From assembly GCF_014192575.1 (NCBI RefSeq), contig NZ_JACHYC010000015.1, forward strand, positions 1-64,000: a stretch of DNA of 64,000 bases, in the 5' to 3' direction. The position numbers were made by a program, and so were the translations under genes. The notes beneath the pieces were generated by a model that saw nothing but the letters and a program-made list of their open reading frames with translations, was not told the origin of the DNA and did no database searches. Positions 1 through 7,708 of this stretch are shown here, one piece after another; position 1 is the first letter of the stretch; each line of letters begins with the position of its first letter. Origin of the DNA: Variovorax sp. Sphag1AA. GTDB lineage: Bacteria > Pseudomonadota > Gammaproteobacteria > Burkholderiales > Burkholderiaceae_C.

Positions 1-92
1 GCCGCCGTCAGAGTCGTCTTGCCATGGTCAACGTGACCAATCGTGCCCACGTTCACGTGCGGCTTCGTGCGGGTGAATTTTCCTTTTGCCAT
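1..92 (-). CDS. tuf: Elongation factor Tu (N-terminal fragment, cut by window start)
   Basis: The complement of bases 92 to 1 encodes about 30 residues beginning MAKGKFTRTKPHVNVGTIGH and continuing into VDHGKTTLTA. This is the EF-Tu start with the GxxxxGKT P-loop. EF-Tu carries aminoacyl-tRNA to the ribosome as a GTPase. An AAGGA ribosome-binding site lies at 100-104, about 7 bases before the ATG. The gene follows fusA by 124 bp on the same strand, the standard last position of the str operon. Only the N-terminus is visible, so tufA and tufB cannot be told apart. Confidence 0.95.
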   Translation of the reverse strand, partial: MAKGKFTRTKPHVNVGTIGHVDHGKTTLTA

Positions 93-216
93 TTTTCAAT
101 CCTTGAAAGAGCAGAGTCCGTGTGGGGTTTAACGTCTGCACCGTGTTGCTGTATCCCTCGCCACGGACAACGAGGGGCACACGATCGCAGACAGATTCGA
201 AAAACTCGGTGGCGAA

Positions 217-2319
217 TTACTTCGCGCGAGCCGCGATGATCGCTTCGGACACGTTGCGAGGAGCTTCGGAGTAGTGCTTGAACTCCATCGTGTACGTCGC
301 ACGGCCTTGAGTTGCAGAACGGAGGTCGGTCGAATAACCGAACATTTCCGACAGCGGAACTTCAGCCTTGATGGTCTTGCCACCACCGACGACGTCGTCC
401 ATGCCCTGAACCATGCCGCGACGGGACGACAGGTCACCCATCACGGTACCGGCGTATTCCTCGGGCGTCTCCACTTCCACGGCCATCATCGGCTCGAGGA
501 TCACGGGGTTGGCCTTGCGAGCACCTTCCTTGAAGCCGAAGATGGCAGCCATCTTGAACGCCATTTCGTTCGAGTCCACGTCGTGGTACGAACCGAAGTG
601 CAGGGTGACCTTGACGTCCACGACCGGGTAGCCGGCGAGCACGCCTTGACCCAGCGCTTCGATGACGCCCTTCTCGACCGCGGGGATGTACTCGCGCGGC
701 ACCACACCACCCTTGATGGCGTCGACGAACTCGAAACCCTTGCCAGTTTCGTTCGGCTCGACCTTGAGCACAACGTGACCGTACTGGCCCTTACCGCCCG
801 ACTGACGCACGAACTTGCCTTCGGCATCCTCGACAACCTTGCGAATGGTTTCGCGGTAGGCCACCTGCGGCTTGCCGACATTCGACTCGACACCGAACTC
901 GCGCTTCATGCGGTCCACGATGATTTCGAGGTGAAGTTCGCCCATGCCCGAAATGATGGTCTGGCCAGACTCTTCGTCGGTACGAACGCGGAACGAAGGA
1001 TCTTCCGAAGCGAGGCGCTGCAGCGCGATGCCCATCTTTTCCTGGTCGGCCTTGGTCTTGGGCTCGACAGCCTGCGAGATCACGGGCTCGGGGAACTCCA
1101 TGCGCTCGAGCGTGATGATGGCGTCGGGATCGCACAGCGTTTCGCCGGTCGTCACGTCCTTCAGGCCCACGCAGGCGGCGATGTCGCCGGCGCGGATTTC
1201 GTCGATTTCGATGCGCTCGTTCGCGTGCATCTGCACGATACGACCGATGCGCTCCTTCTTGCCCTTCACCGGATTGAAGACGGTATCGCCCTTGCTCAGA
1301 ACGCCCGAGTACACACGCACGAAGGTGAGCTGGCCGACATAGGGGTCGGTCATCAGCTTGAACGCCAGGGCCGAGAACTTCTCGTTGTCGTCCGACTTGC
1401 GGCTGACTTCCTTCTCGTCGTCATCGGTTCCGCCAACCGGAGGAATGTCCACCGGGGACGGCATGAGTTCGATCACGGCGTCGAGCATGCGCTGCACGCC
1501 CTTGTTCTTGAACGCGCTGCCGCACAGCATCGGCTGAATTTCACCGGCGATCGTGCGAGTGCGCAGACCCAGGGTGATCTCTTCCTCGGTGAGGTCGCCC
1601 TCTTCGAGGTACTTGTTCATCAGCTCTTCAGAAGCCTCGGCCGCGCTTTCGACCATCTTCTCGCGCCATTCCTTGGCCAGTTCCACGAGGTCTTCCGGAA
1701 TGTCCTTGAACTCGAACTTCATGCCCTGCGAGGCTTCGTCCCAGATGATCGCCTTCATCTTGCGCAGGTCCACGACGCCCTGGAACTTGTCCTCGGCACC
1801 GATAGGAATCACGATCGGAACGGGGTTCGCACGCAGGCGGTCGACCATCATCTGGCGCACGCGGAAGAAGTTGGCGCCGATCCGGTCCATCTTGTTCACG
1901 AACGCGAGGCGCGGAACCTTGTACTTGTTGGCTTGGCGCCAGACGGTCTCGGACTGAGGCTGAACGCCGCCGACCGAGTCATACACCATGACTGCGCCGT
2001 CGAGCACGCGCATCGAGCGCTCCACCTCAATGGTGAAGTCCACGTGCCCGGGGGTGTCGATAATGTTGATGCGGTGCTCGGGGAAGGAGCGGTCCATGCC
2101 CTTCCAGAAGCAGGTCACGGCTGCGGAGGTGATCGTGATGCCACGCTCTTGCTCCTGCTCCATCCAGTCGGTGGTCGCCGCACCATCGTGCACTTCGCCC
2201 AGCTTGTGGGTGACGCCGGTATAGAAAAGGATGCGCTCGGTCGTGGTGGTCTTGCCGGCGTCGATGTGCGCCGAAATACCAATGTTGCGGTAGCGCTCGA
2301 TGGGGGTCTTGCGTGACAT
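217..2319 (-). CDS. fusA: Elongation factor G
   Basis: This 700-residue translational GTPase drives ribosomal translocation. The N-terminal G domain shows the P-loop AHIDAGKTTTTER, the G3 motif DTPGHVDF and the G4 motif NKMDR. Beta-barrel, domain IV and C-terminal domains follow, with the normal length for bacterial EF-G. It lies third in the str operon, 84 bp after rpsG and 124 bp before tuf. Full length and unbroken motifs indicate the housekeeping copy rather than a diverged paralogue. Confidence 0.98.
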   Translation of the reverse strand: MSRKTPIERYRNIGISAHIDAGKTTTTERILFYTGVTHKLGEVHDGAATTDWMEQEQERGITITSAAVTCFWKGMDRSFPEHRINIIDTPGHVDFTIEVERSMRVLDGAVMVYDSVGGVQPQSETVWRQANKYKVPRLAFVNKMDRIGANFFRVRQMMVDRLRANPVPIVIPIGAEDKFQGVVDLRKMKAIIWDEASQGMKFEFKDIPEDLVELAKEWREKMVESAAEASEELMNKYLEEGDLTEEEITLGLRTRTIAGEIQPMLCGSAFKNKGVQRMLDAVIELMPSPVDIPPVGGTDDDEKEVSRKSDDNEKFSALAFKLMTDPYVGQLTFVRVYSGVLSKGDTVFNPVKGKKERIGRIVQMHANERIEIDEIRAGDIAACVGLKDVTTGETLCDPDAIITLERMEFPEPVISQAVEPKTKADQEKMGIALQRLASEDPSFRVRTDEESGQTIISGMGELHLEIIVDRMKREFGVESNVGKPQVAYRETIRKVVEDAEGKFVRQSGGKGQYGHVVLKVEPNETGKGFEFVDAIKGGVVPREYIPAVEKGVIEALGQGVLAGYPVVDVKVTLHFGSYHDVDSNEMAFKMAAIFGFKEGARKANPVILEPMMAVEVETPEEYAGTVMGDLSSRRGMVQGMDDVVGGGKTIKAEVPLSEMFGYSTDLRSATQGRATYTMEFKHYSEAPRNVSEAIIAARAK

Positions 2320-2342
2320 GAAATTACTCCGTTAACGGATGA

Positions 2343-2375
2343 AAGCCCGCCCACCGGATTCAGTGGGTCGGGCTT
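2343..2375 (-). other. Stem-loop in the rpsG-fusA intercistronic mRNA
   Basis: In the 84-bp gap between rpsG and fusA, 2343-2354 can pair with 2363-2375. That gives a 7-bp and a 5-bp helix separated by one bulged base, around an 8-base loop. No T-tract follows on the minus strand, so it is unlikely to be a full terminator. It may set mRNA processing or the rpsG:fusA ratio, which is inference only. Confidence 0.5.
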
Positions 2376-2403
2376 CCAGCCTGTCTGACTTATGTGACGA
2401 TTC

Positions 2404-2877
2404 TTAGAAGCGGAAGTGGCTGAATGCCTTGTTGGCCTCGGCCATCCGGTGCACTTCATCGCGCTTCTTCATGGCACCACCACGGCCTTCCGTGGCTTCC
2501 ATGATTTCGTTGGCCAGGCGAAGGGCCATCGACTTCTCACCGCGCTTGCGCGCTGCTTCCTTGATCCAGCGCATCGACAGCGCGAGACGGCGGACCGGAC
2601 GGACTTCAACCGGAACCTGATAGTTCGCACCACCAACGCGGCGCGACTTCACTTCGACCATCGGCTTGACGTTGTTGATGGCGATCGTGAAGGCTTCCAG
2701 CGGGTCCTTGCCCGGGTTCTTCTTTTCGATCTGGTCGAGGGCGCCATAGATGATGCGCTCTGCAACCGCCTTCTTGCCGCCTTCCATGATCACGTTCATG
2801 AATTTCGACAGCTCGACATTGCCGTACTTCGGATCCGGCAGGATTTCACGTTTGGGGACTTCGCGACGACGTGGCAT
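2404..2877 (-). CDS. rpsG: 30S ribosomal protein S7
   Basis: The 157-residue protein starts MPRRREVPKREILPDPKYGN and matches S7 end to end. S7 is a primary 16S rRNA binder that organises the 30S head near the E site. It is second in the str operon, 142 bp downstream of rpsL and 84 bp upstream of fusA. In E. coli S7 represses translation of its own operon by binding the rpsL-rpsG spacer. The spacer here is similarly long, so the same control is plausible but not shown. Confidence 0.98.
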   Translation of the reverse strand: MPRRREVPKREILPDPKYGNVELSKFMNVIMEGGKKAVAERIIYGALDQIEKKNPGKDPLEAFTIAINNVKPMVEVKSRRVGGANYQVPVEVRPVRRLALSMRWIKEAARKRGEKSMALRLANEIMEATEGRGGAMKKRDEVHRMAEANKAFSHFRF

Positions 2878-3019
2878 TTTTAAAACCTCTTTGCTTCAGT
2901 TGGCGCCGTTTCCGACACCGCGAGAGCCGACAACAGCCCTCACTTACTCGACCCAATGACGGGTCACTTCGCTCGATGCGCCAGCCAGGCGACCGAACAC
3001 CGTTGAAACACGACCTTGA
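2878..3019 (-). promoter_or_regulatory. Candidate S7 autoregulatory spacer between rpsL and rpsG
   Basis: This 142-base spacer is unusually long for co-transcribed ribosomal genes. It contains at least one small inverted repeat (2950-2954 with 2961-2965). In enterobacteria the equivalent spacer binds S7 to repress translation. The position matches, but I cannot align the structure by eye, so this is a positional inference. Confidence 0.35.
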
Positions 3020-3397
3020 TCAGGCCTTCTTGGGACGCTTCGCGCCGTACTTGGAGCGAGACTGCTTGCGATCCTTGACGCCTTGCAGGTCCAGCGAACC
3101 GCGGACGATGTGATAGCGAACACCCGGCAGATCCTTGACACGACCGCCACGAACCAGCACGACGCTGTGTTCCTGGAGATTGTGGCCTTCGCCGCCGATG
3201 TAGGAAATGACTTCGAAGCCGTTGGTCAGGCGCACCTTGGCGACCTTACGCAGCGCCGAGTTCGGCTTCTTGGGGGTCGTGGTGTAGACCCGGGTGCAGA
3301 CACCGCGACGCTGCGGCGAGTTCTGCATGGCAGGGCTCTTCGACTTGGTCTTTTCGACCTCGCGACCCTGACGCACCAGTTGATTGATGGTTGGCAT
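3020..3397 (-). CDS. rpsL: 30S ribosomal protein S12
   Basis: The 125-residue protein starts MPTINQLVRQGRE and carries the conserved TTPKKPNSALRKV and GRVKDLPGVRYH segments. S12 lies at the decoding centre and controls fidelity. Lys43 and Lys88, the usual streptomycin-resistance positions, are both the wild-type lysine. It is the first gene of the str operon. The next gene upstream ends at 3591, and a promoter sits in the gap at 3513-3541. Confidence 0.98.
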   Translation of the reverse strand: MPTINQLVRQGREVEKTKSKSPAMQNSPQRRGVCTRVYTTTPKKPNSALRKVAKVRLTNGFEVISYIGGEGHNLQEHSVVLVRGGRVKDLPGVRYHIVRGSLDLQGVKDRKQSRSKYGAKRPKKA

Positions 3398-3487
3398 GAA
3401 TGAATAAGTCCCAAAACACCCCGGCCAGATTCCTCAACGCGACGTGACACGCAAGGGGACCAGGAGATGAACGAAAACGTGAATCCC

Positions 3488-3503
3488 TTCGGATTTTTCC
3501 GAA
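3488..3503 (-). other. Stem-loop near the 5' end of the str operon leader
   Basis: A 6-bp perfect inverted repeat (3488-3493 with 3498-3503) around a 4-base loop begins about 10 bases after the -10 box of the str promoter. It would form close to the 5' end of the transcript, about 90 bases before rpsL. A role in mRNA protection or early transcription control is inference. Confidence 0.4.
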
Positions 3504-3512
3504 AAGCCCACG

Positions 3513-3541
3513 AGTATAGCAGCGCGAGCCGCCGGCCGCAA
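3513..3541 (-). promoter_or_regulatory. Sigma70-type promoter of the str operon
   Basis: On the minus strand TTGCGG (3541-3536) and TATACT (3518-3513) are separated by exactly 17 bp, in the 193-bp gap upstream of rpsL. The -10 box matches five of six consensus bases. Predicted transcription starts near 3506, giving a leader of about 110 nt. It is the only well-formed promoter I see in this gap. Confidence 0.65.
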
Positions 3542-3590
3542 TGCGAAACGACCCTCAACGACCGGCCACCCCGCAGCCGGAAGGGCGCTA

Positions 3591-4760
3591 TTACTTGATC
3601 CAGAGCCGAATCGCGTCCCAGGCCCGGCCAAGCACGCCAGCCTGCTCCACAGGCTCGAGTGTGACCAGAGGCACTTCGGCAACAGGCTGGTCGGCAAGTG
3701 TGATCTTGAGCGAGCCGACCGGCTGGAGCTTCACGAAAGGCGCCACCAGCGGATCCGGCCGCGCCACCTGTGTCTTGATCTTGCTCGCGGACCCCGAGGG
3801 AACAGCCACGACGATCGGTTCCGGCCGGCCCAGCTTGATCGTGCTTTCCTTGCCCTTCCACACCGGCGGCGTCGCAACGGGTTGATTGGCGTCGAACAGA
3901 CGCACAGCATCGAAGGCGGTGTAGCCCCAGTTCAGCAGCTTCTGCGATTCGTTGGCTCGAGCGTTTTCGCTCGCCGTGCCCAGGACGATCGACAGCAGCC
4001 GCCGGCCGTTGCTGAGGTTCGGGAAATCGCGCTTGGCCGTCACGATCATGCAATAGCCGGCAGCATCCGTATGCCCGGTTTTCAAGCCGTCGACCGTCGG
4101 ATCCCGGAAAAGGAGCACGTTGCGATTGGTGTCGTTCGTCGACGGCGTGCCCGGGAAGCGGTACTTCTTGATCGCGTAGAAGTACACGTATTCCGGAAAG
4201 TCCCGCATCAGCCGCGTCGCGAGGATGCTGAGATCGCGCGCAGTCGTCGTATGGCCGGGCGTGGCCAGCCCTTCAGGATTCTTGTACGTGGTGTTCTTCA
4301 GCCCGAGCACCTTGGCCTGCTCATTCATCAGGTCGACGAAGTGCTCGACGCTGCCGCCGACGCCCTCGGCAAGCGCGATGGTGGCGTCATTGGCCGACTG
4401 GACGATCAACCCCTTGAGCAGATCCTCGACAGGAACTTGCATCTTCGGATCGATGAACATTCGCGAGCCCGGCATCTTCCAGGCGCGTGTGCTGACAGGC
4501 AGGGTCTGTCGGAGCGTGATCTTCCCGGACTTCAGCGCGTCGAAGACCAGGTATGCCGACATGAGCTTGGTCAGCGAGGCCGGCTCCACCGCGCTGTCGA
4601 TGTCCTTTTGCGCCAGCATCTGGTTGGCCGTCACGTCGAGAAGCAGATAGCTCCGTGCCGCGATTTCCGGCGGCGCGGGCACCTGCGCGACGGCAACGAT
4701 GCAAAAGGAAGCGACAGCAGCGACCGCGAACGCACGCAGCGCTTTGATCAAACGATTCAT
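3591..4760 (-). CDS. dacC: D-alanyl-D-alanine carboxypeptidase (PBP5/6 type)
   Basis: This 389-residue class-C low-molecular-weight penicillin-binding protein trims the terminal D-Ala from peptidoglycan stem peptides in the periplasm. It has a Sec signal peptide ending near residue 25. The three active-site motifs are present: SLTK (Ser62-Lys65), SAN in SANDATIALAE, and KTG in DGLKTGHTD. The C-terminal PBP5 beta domain ends in an amphipathic stretch (AWDAIRLWIK), which usually anchors these enzymes to the membrane. It lies 19 bp after the upstream hydrolase gene. The choice among dacA, dacC and dacD by symbol is not firm. Confidence 0.93.
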   Translation of the reverse strand: MNRLIKALRAFAVAAVASFCIVAVAQVPAPPEIAARSYLLLDVTANQMLAQKDIDSAVEPASLTKLMSAYLVFDALKSGKITLRQTLPVSTRAWKMPGSRMFIDPKMQVPVEDLLKGLIVQSANDATIALAEGVGGSVEHFVDLMNEQAKVLGLKNTTYKNPEGLATPGHTTTARDLSILATRLMRDFPEYVYFYAIKKYRFPGTPSTNDTNRNVLLFRDPTVDGLKTGHTDAAGYCMIVTAKRDFPNLSNGRRLLSIVLGTASENARANESQKLLNWGYTAFDAVRLFDANQPVATPPVWKGKESTIKLGRPEPIVVAVPSGSASKIKTQVARPDPLVAPFVKLQPVGSLKITLADQPVAEVPLVTLEPVEQAGVLGRAWDAIRLWIK

Positions 4761-4779
4761 GGGGATGGAGAGACGACCG

Positions 4780-5412
4780 CTAGCCAGCGCGCAAATGGCG
4801 GACCACGAGATTCTTGAGCAGCGGCAATTGTCCGTGGAAGAAATGGCCGCCCCCAGGAACGACTGTGACAGGAAGTGTCTGCGGTCGCGCCCAATCCATC
4901 GCCGCTGCTAGCGGAACCGTGTCGTCGTGCTCTCCGTGCACGACGAGCGTGCGCTCGTGCCAGTCCGGCGGCACCGCCGCAACCGAAAAGCGCGCCGCCG
5001 CCGTGCCGACCAGAACGATGTGGCGGATATCGCGCGACGCGTGCAGCTTTTCGATGGCATGGCTGGCAACGAAAGCGCCGAACGAAAAGCCGGCGATGGC
5101 CAGCGGGCCGTCGTGAGCGACCTGATCGACGACCGAGAGCAGGTCTTCGTGCTCACCGCGCCCTTCGTCGTGCGCACCCTCGCTGGCGCCAACGCCTCGG
5201 AAGTTGAAGCGCACGGCAGTCCATCCGCAGGTGACGAATGCACGCGCAAGCGTCTGGACGACCTTGTTGTCCATCGTGCCGCCGAACAGCGGGTGCGGGT
5301 GGGCGATGACCGCGACGCCAAGTGCCGGCGTGCCGTCCGCGGCCGGATCTCGCAGCGCTTCGATGACGCCCGCGGCTCCCTTCAGCTGAAGTTTTTCAGT
5401 ACGCGAATTCAT
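4780..5412 (-). CDS. Alpha/beta hydrolase of the KANL/dienelactone-like small family
   Basis: The protein has 210 residues from an ATG at 5412; the frame stays open further upstream but that part overlaps the preceding gene. An early HPHPLFGGTMDNKVV segment, the nucleophile elbow GFSFGAF, an Asp in GEHDDTVP and a late His in GGGHFFHG give a Ser-Asp-His triad. Such proteins (E. coli YfhR/YsgA-like, COG2945) are cytoplasmic esterase-like hydrolases of unknown substrate. It lies 14 bp after the ferredoxin gene and 19 bp before dacC, so all three are probably co-transcribed. Confidence 0.85.
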   Translation of the reverse strand: MNSRTEKLQLKGAAGVIEALRDPAADGTPALGVAVIAHPHPLFGGTMDNKVVQTLARAFVTCGWTAVRFNFRGVGASEGAHDEGRGEHEDLLSVVDQVAHDGPLAIAGFSFGAFVASHAIEKLHASRDIRHIVLVGTAAARFSVAAVPPDWHERTLVVHGEHDDTVPLAAAMDWARPQTLPVTVVPGGGHFFHGQLPLLKNLVVRHLRAG

Positions 5413-5426
5413 GGCCTGGCGTTGCT

Positions 5427-5780
5427 TCAGCGTCCGACGTTGGGCGGAAGCAGCAGGCGCTCGACCACCGTGCCGTTCTTCAGATGAGAATCGACGATCT
5501 CGTCGATGTCGGCAGCGTCGACATAGGTGTACCAGACCGCTTCCGGATAGACGACCGCCACCGGGCCTCCCGCGCAGCGATCGAGGCAACCCGCCTTGTT
5601 GACGCGGACTTTGCCGGGACCCGCAAGACCTTCAGCCTTGACGCGCGACTTGCAGCGATCGAAGCCCTCCTGCGCGTTGTGTTTGGAGCAGGAATCTTCA
5701 TCGCCCTTGCGCTCGTTCAGGCAGAAGAAGATGTGTCGGCCGTAGTAACCCTTCGGCGCCAGGGCATTGGAACTGGACAT
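5427..5780 (-). CDS. Thioredoxin-like [2Fe-2S] ferredoxin
   Basis: The 117-residue protein has the four-cysteine layout of the thioredoxin-fold 2Fe-2S ferredoxin family: Cys in HIFFCLNER and in EDSCSKHN, then KAGCLDRC near the middle. It follows the family length and has a conserved GGPVAVVYPE segment after the cluster. It is cytoplasmic with no signal peptide. Its electron partner is not evident from the neighbours, a VanZ protein upstream and an esterase-like hydrolase downstream. Confidence 0.88.
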   Translation of the reverse strand: MSSSNALAPKGYYGRHIFFCLNERKGDEDSCSKHNAQEGFDRCKSRVKAEGLAGPGKVRVNKAGCLDRCAGGPVAVVYPEAVWYTYVDAADIDEIVDSHLKNGTVVERLLLPPNVGR

Positions 5781-5833
5781 CGGGCCATTTTAGGGAGCCA
5801 TCCCTTTCGGATGCTCCAACAGGGTCGTGCGGG

Positions 5834-6946
5834 TTACCCGTTTCGCGGCCGGCCGGAAAGCACCATCAGCACGTAGATGAGCGTCGCGAACGGCCAGATC
5901 CAGCCCAGCCACTGGACCACGCCATGGAATCGGATGAAGCGCCCCTGCTCCCAGGTCGCAAGCGTCTGAGCGAAATAGGCGCTTTCGGGTGCTTGGTTCA
6001 GCAGACTCAGGTGGACCATCAACGCGACCAGCAACAGCGCAGCACAGAACCTTCTTGTCGCCGGAACCAGCAGGATGCCGACGAACAGGGTGGCGGCGAT
6101 GCCAATCTGCACCGGAAGGCTCAGCCATGCCCAAGCATGTTCCGGTCCATAGCTCAGCGCCGCCGACAGCGCAGTCGCCGCGATGCCCGCGATCAGGGTG
6201 GCCGGCAACAGGATGGCACGCCGGACAACCGACCTCGTAACAAGGAAACCCAGCAGGCAAGGGACCAGCGCACCCAGCATCACGCAAAGCAACTCCACGC
6301 CCGGCACCAGCGGCTCGAGCTCGAACTGGCGGACCGGCAGCCAATCAATGAACGGTGTGTCGAGAAGCCATTCAGAAATAGCGCCTTCGACCCGCTCGAA
6401 CACCTGGCCGAGCCCGAAGGTCACTGCCGCAGGAAAGAGCAGCGCCAGCGGCCAAAGGGCGAGCAGAACCAGCCCACCTCGTGCGTCTTCGACAAACCAG
6501 TTGGTGCGGGCGCGCTGCCAGTACGCCACCAGCCCGAACCGCTCGAAGGCGACCGCCAGCAATCCACCAACGAAGGCACCGAGCGTGTTCAGCCCCAGGT
6601 CGACGTTCGAGGGGACGCGCGACGGCAGGTAGCTCTGCAAGGTCTCCATCGCGAAGGAAATCGCCCCACCCGCCACCGTCGCACGGAGCACGGCACCCGT
6701 TGCGGATGCCTCGGGACGCGATCGCAAGAGTGCCGTGGCGCCCAGGAAGCCGAGCGGCATGTAGCCAATGACATTGATCCCGAAATCGAATCCGGTCCAC
6801 CATCTCGGCCAAGGTGCAGCGAGATACGCCCAGGGCGCAATCCCCTGATCGCGCCAGTCCGCAAAGGGGTAGAGGCTCGCATAGACGATGAGGACCGCGT
6901 ACGCCAAGGCCAGCGGCAAGGCGACGGACTTGTGCTGCGTTGCCAC
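5834..6946 (-). CDS. VanZ-family multi-spanning membrane protein
   Basis: This 370-residue protein has about nine hydrophobic segments. The N-terminal third carries the VanZ-type region: a membrane segment beginning near residue 12, then GFDFGINVIGYMPLGFLG. At 370 residues it is more than twice the length of VanZ itself; the C-terminal half is extra membrane segments. VanZ homologues are linked to low-level teicoplanin resistance in Gram-positives, but the role in proteobacteria is unknown. It starts 3 bp after the stop of the HemJ-like gene, so the two are co-transcribed. Confidence 0.8.
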   Translation of the reverse strand: MATQHKSVALPLALAYAVLIVYASLYPFADWRDQGIAPWAYLAAPWPRWWTGFDFGINVIGYMPLGFLGATALLRSRPEASATGAVLRATVAGGAISFAMETLQSYLPSRVPSNVDLGLNTLGAFVGGLLAVAFERFGLVAYWQRARTNWFVEDARGGLVLLALWPLALLFPAAVTFGLGQVFERVEGAISEWLLDTPFIDWLPVRQFELEPLVPGVELLCVMLGALVPCLLGFLVTRSVVRRAILLPATLIAGIAATALSAALSYGPEHAWAWLSLPVQIGIAATLFVGILLVPATRRFCAALLLVALMVHLSLLNQAPESAYFAQTLATWEQGRFIRFHGVVQWLGWIWPFATLIYVLMVLSGRPRNG

Positions 6947-6949
6947 AGC

Positions 6950-7378
6950 TCAGAAGGGTTTGACGACGACCAACACCACGATTCCGAGCAACAGGAGCAC
7001 CGGGAGTTCATTGAACCATCGATACCAACGGTGGCTGTGCCTGTCTTCCCCCGAAGCCAGGCGGCGCAGAAGCACCCCGCAGCCGTGGTGATAGCCGATC
7101 ACCACGAGCACCAGCGCGAGCTTCGCGTGCATCCAGCCGTTGCCAGGCCCTCTGCCGATGCCGTAGCCGAGCCAGAGCCAGAGACCGAATGCAACCGCCG
7201 GAACGGCCAGGAAAGTGGTGAACCGGAACAGCTTGCGCGCCATCAGCAGGAGTCGCGCGCGCTCCGCCACAGATTCGGGCGCGACCATCGCCAGGTTCAC
7301 GAAGATTCGCGGCAGATAGAACAAACCAGCGAACCAGCTGGCGACGAACACGATGTGCAGCGACTTGACCCAAAGCAT
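6950..7378 (-). CDS. hemJ: HemJ/CopD-like membrane protein, candidate protoporphyrinogen oxidase
   Basis: The 142-residue protein has four predicted membrane helices and the HemJ (UPF0093) signature. An N-terminal LHIVFVASWFAGLFYLPRIF segment holds the conserved His, and GWMHAKLALV holds a second conserved His-Lys region. HemJ oxidises protoporphyrinogen IX in haem synthesis; the family is often labelled CopD by fold similarity. Position supports the haem role, because hemB starts 330 bp away on the opposite strand. The same gap holds a candidate small RNA on this strand, ending at 7432. Confidence 0.78.
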   Translation of the reverse strand: MLWVKSLHIVFVASWFAGLFYLPRIFVNLAMVAPESVAERARLLLMARKLFRFTTFLAVPAVAFGLWLWLGYGIGRGPGNGWMHAKLALVLVVIGYHHGCGVLLRRLASGEDRHSHRWYRWFNELPVLLLLGIVVLVVVKPF

Positions 7379-7431
7379 GGCGGGCAGTTTAGTGGCCCGC
7401 TCCGAGCCGAGTGCCGACGAATCGAACGGGC

Positions 7432-7461
7432 AAAAAAAAGCCCGGCGTCAAAACGCCGGGC
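7432..7461 (-). terminator. Intrinsic terminator of the small RNA
   Basis: GCCCGGCGT (7440-7448) pairs perfectly with ACGCCGGGC (7453-7461) around a 4-base loop. Eight consecutive T follow on the minus strand (7439-7432). It is directional: no T-tract exists on the plus side. It lies upstream of hemJ, so it must end a transcript that begins within this gap. Confidence 0.85.
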
Positions 7462-7532
7462 GGGAAGCCCTTTTGCTGTCACACATCAAGGCACCCGCTC
7501 AGGGAGGAAAAGCGGGGGGCGGCAAGCCGCCC
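7432..7532 (-). ncRNA. Candidate ~100-nt small RNA with an anti-Shine-Dalgarno loop
   Basis: A complete minus-strand transcription unit lies in the 330-bp gap between hemJ and hemB. It has a promoter at 7540-7568, a likely start near the G at 7532, three hairpins, and an intrinsic terminator ending in eight U at 7432-7439. Hairpin 1 is GGGCGG-CUUG-CCGCCC (7532-7517). Hairpin 2 pairs 7516-7511 with 7499-7494 and presents the loop UUUCCUCCCUG, complementary to purine-rich ribosome-binding sites. Hairpin 3 is the terminator. No ORF with a ribosome-binding site is visible inside it. I do not recognise it as 6S, tmRNA or SRP RNA. Confidence 0.65.
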
Positions 7533-7539
7533 AAGACAG

Positions 7540-7568
7540 AATTTAACAAAGGCAAAACAACCTATCAA
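7540..7568 (-). promoter_or_regulatory. Sigma70-type promoter of the small RNA
   Basis: The minus strand shows TTGATA (7568-7563) and TAAATT (7545-7540) with a 17-bp spacer. Five of six and four of six bases match consensus. The first hairpin of the candidate RNA begins 8 bases after the -10 box. Confidence 0.65.
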
Positions 7569-7708
7569 GCTAACAGTGACTTTTTTTGTGCTTTCGGTCT
7601 ACACATTGCCGCTCATGAGGCCCAATCTGATGGCTTTTGTCTAACAAATCGGCATAGATCATCCGCCCCCGAAAAGCGGTAAATGCCTCTTGGGGCACAA
7701 TTTTCAGC

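Noticed and set aside
274..2316. 680-codon open frame antisense to fusA
   Set aside because: It is the mirror of a highly conserved, GC-biased gene; no ribosome-binding site and no protein-like motifs.
7432..7532. 6S RNA, tmRNA or SRP RNA at the small RNA locus
   Set aside because: Too short for 6S or tmRNA, and it lacks the GGTCAGGTCCGGAAGGAAGC core of SRP RNA.
5924..7546. 540-codon plus-strand frame opposite vanZ and hemJ
   Set aside because: Arg/Gln/His-rich shadow composition; it also crosses the small RNA terminator.
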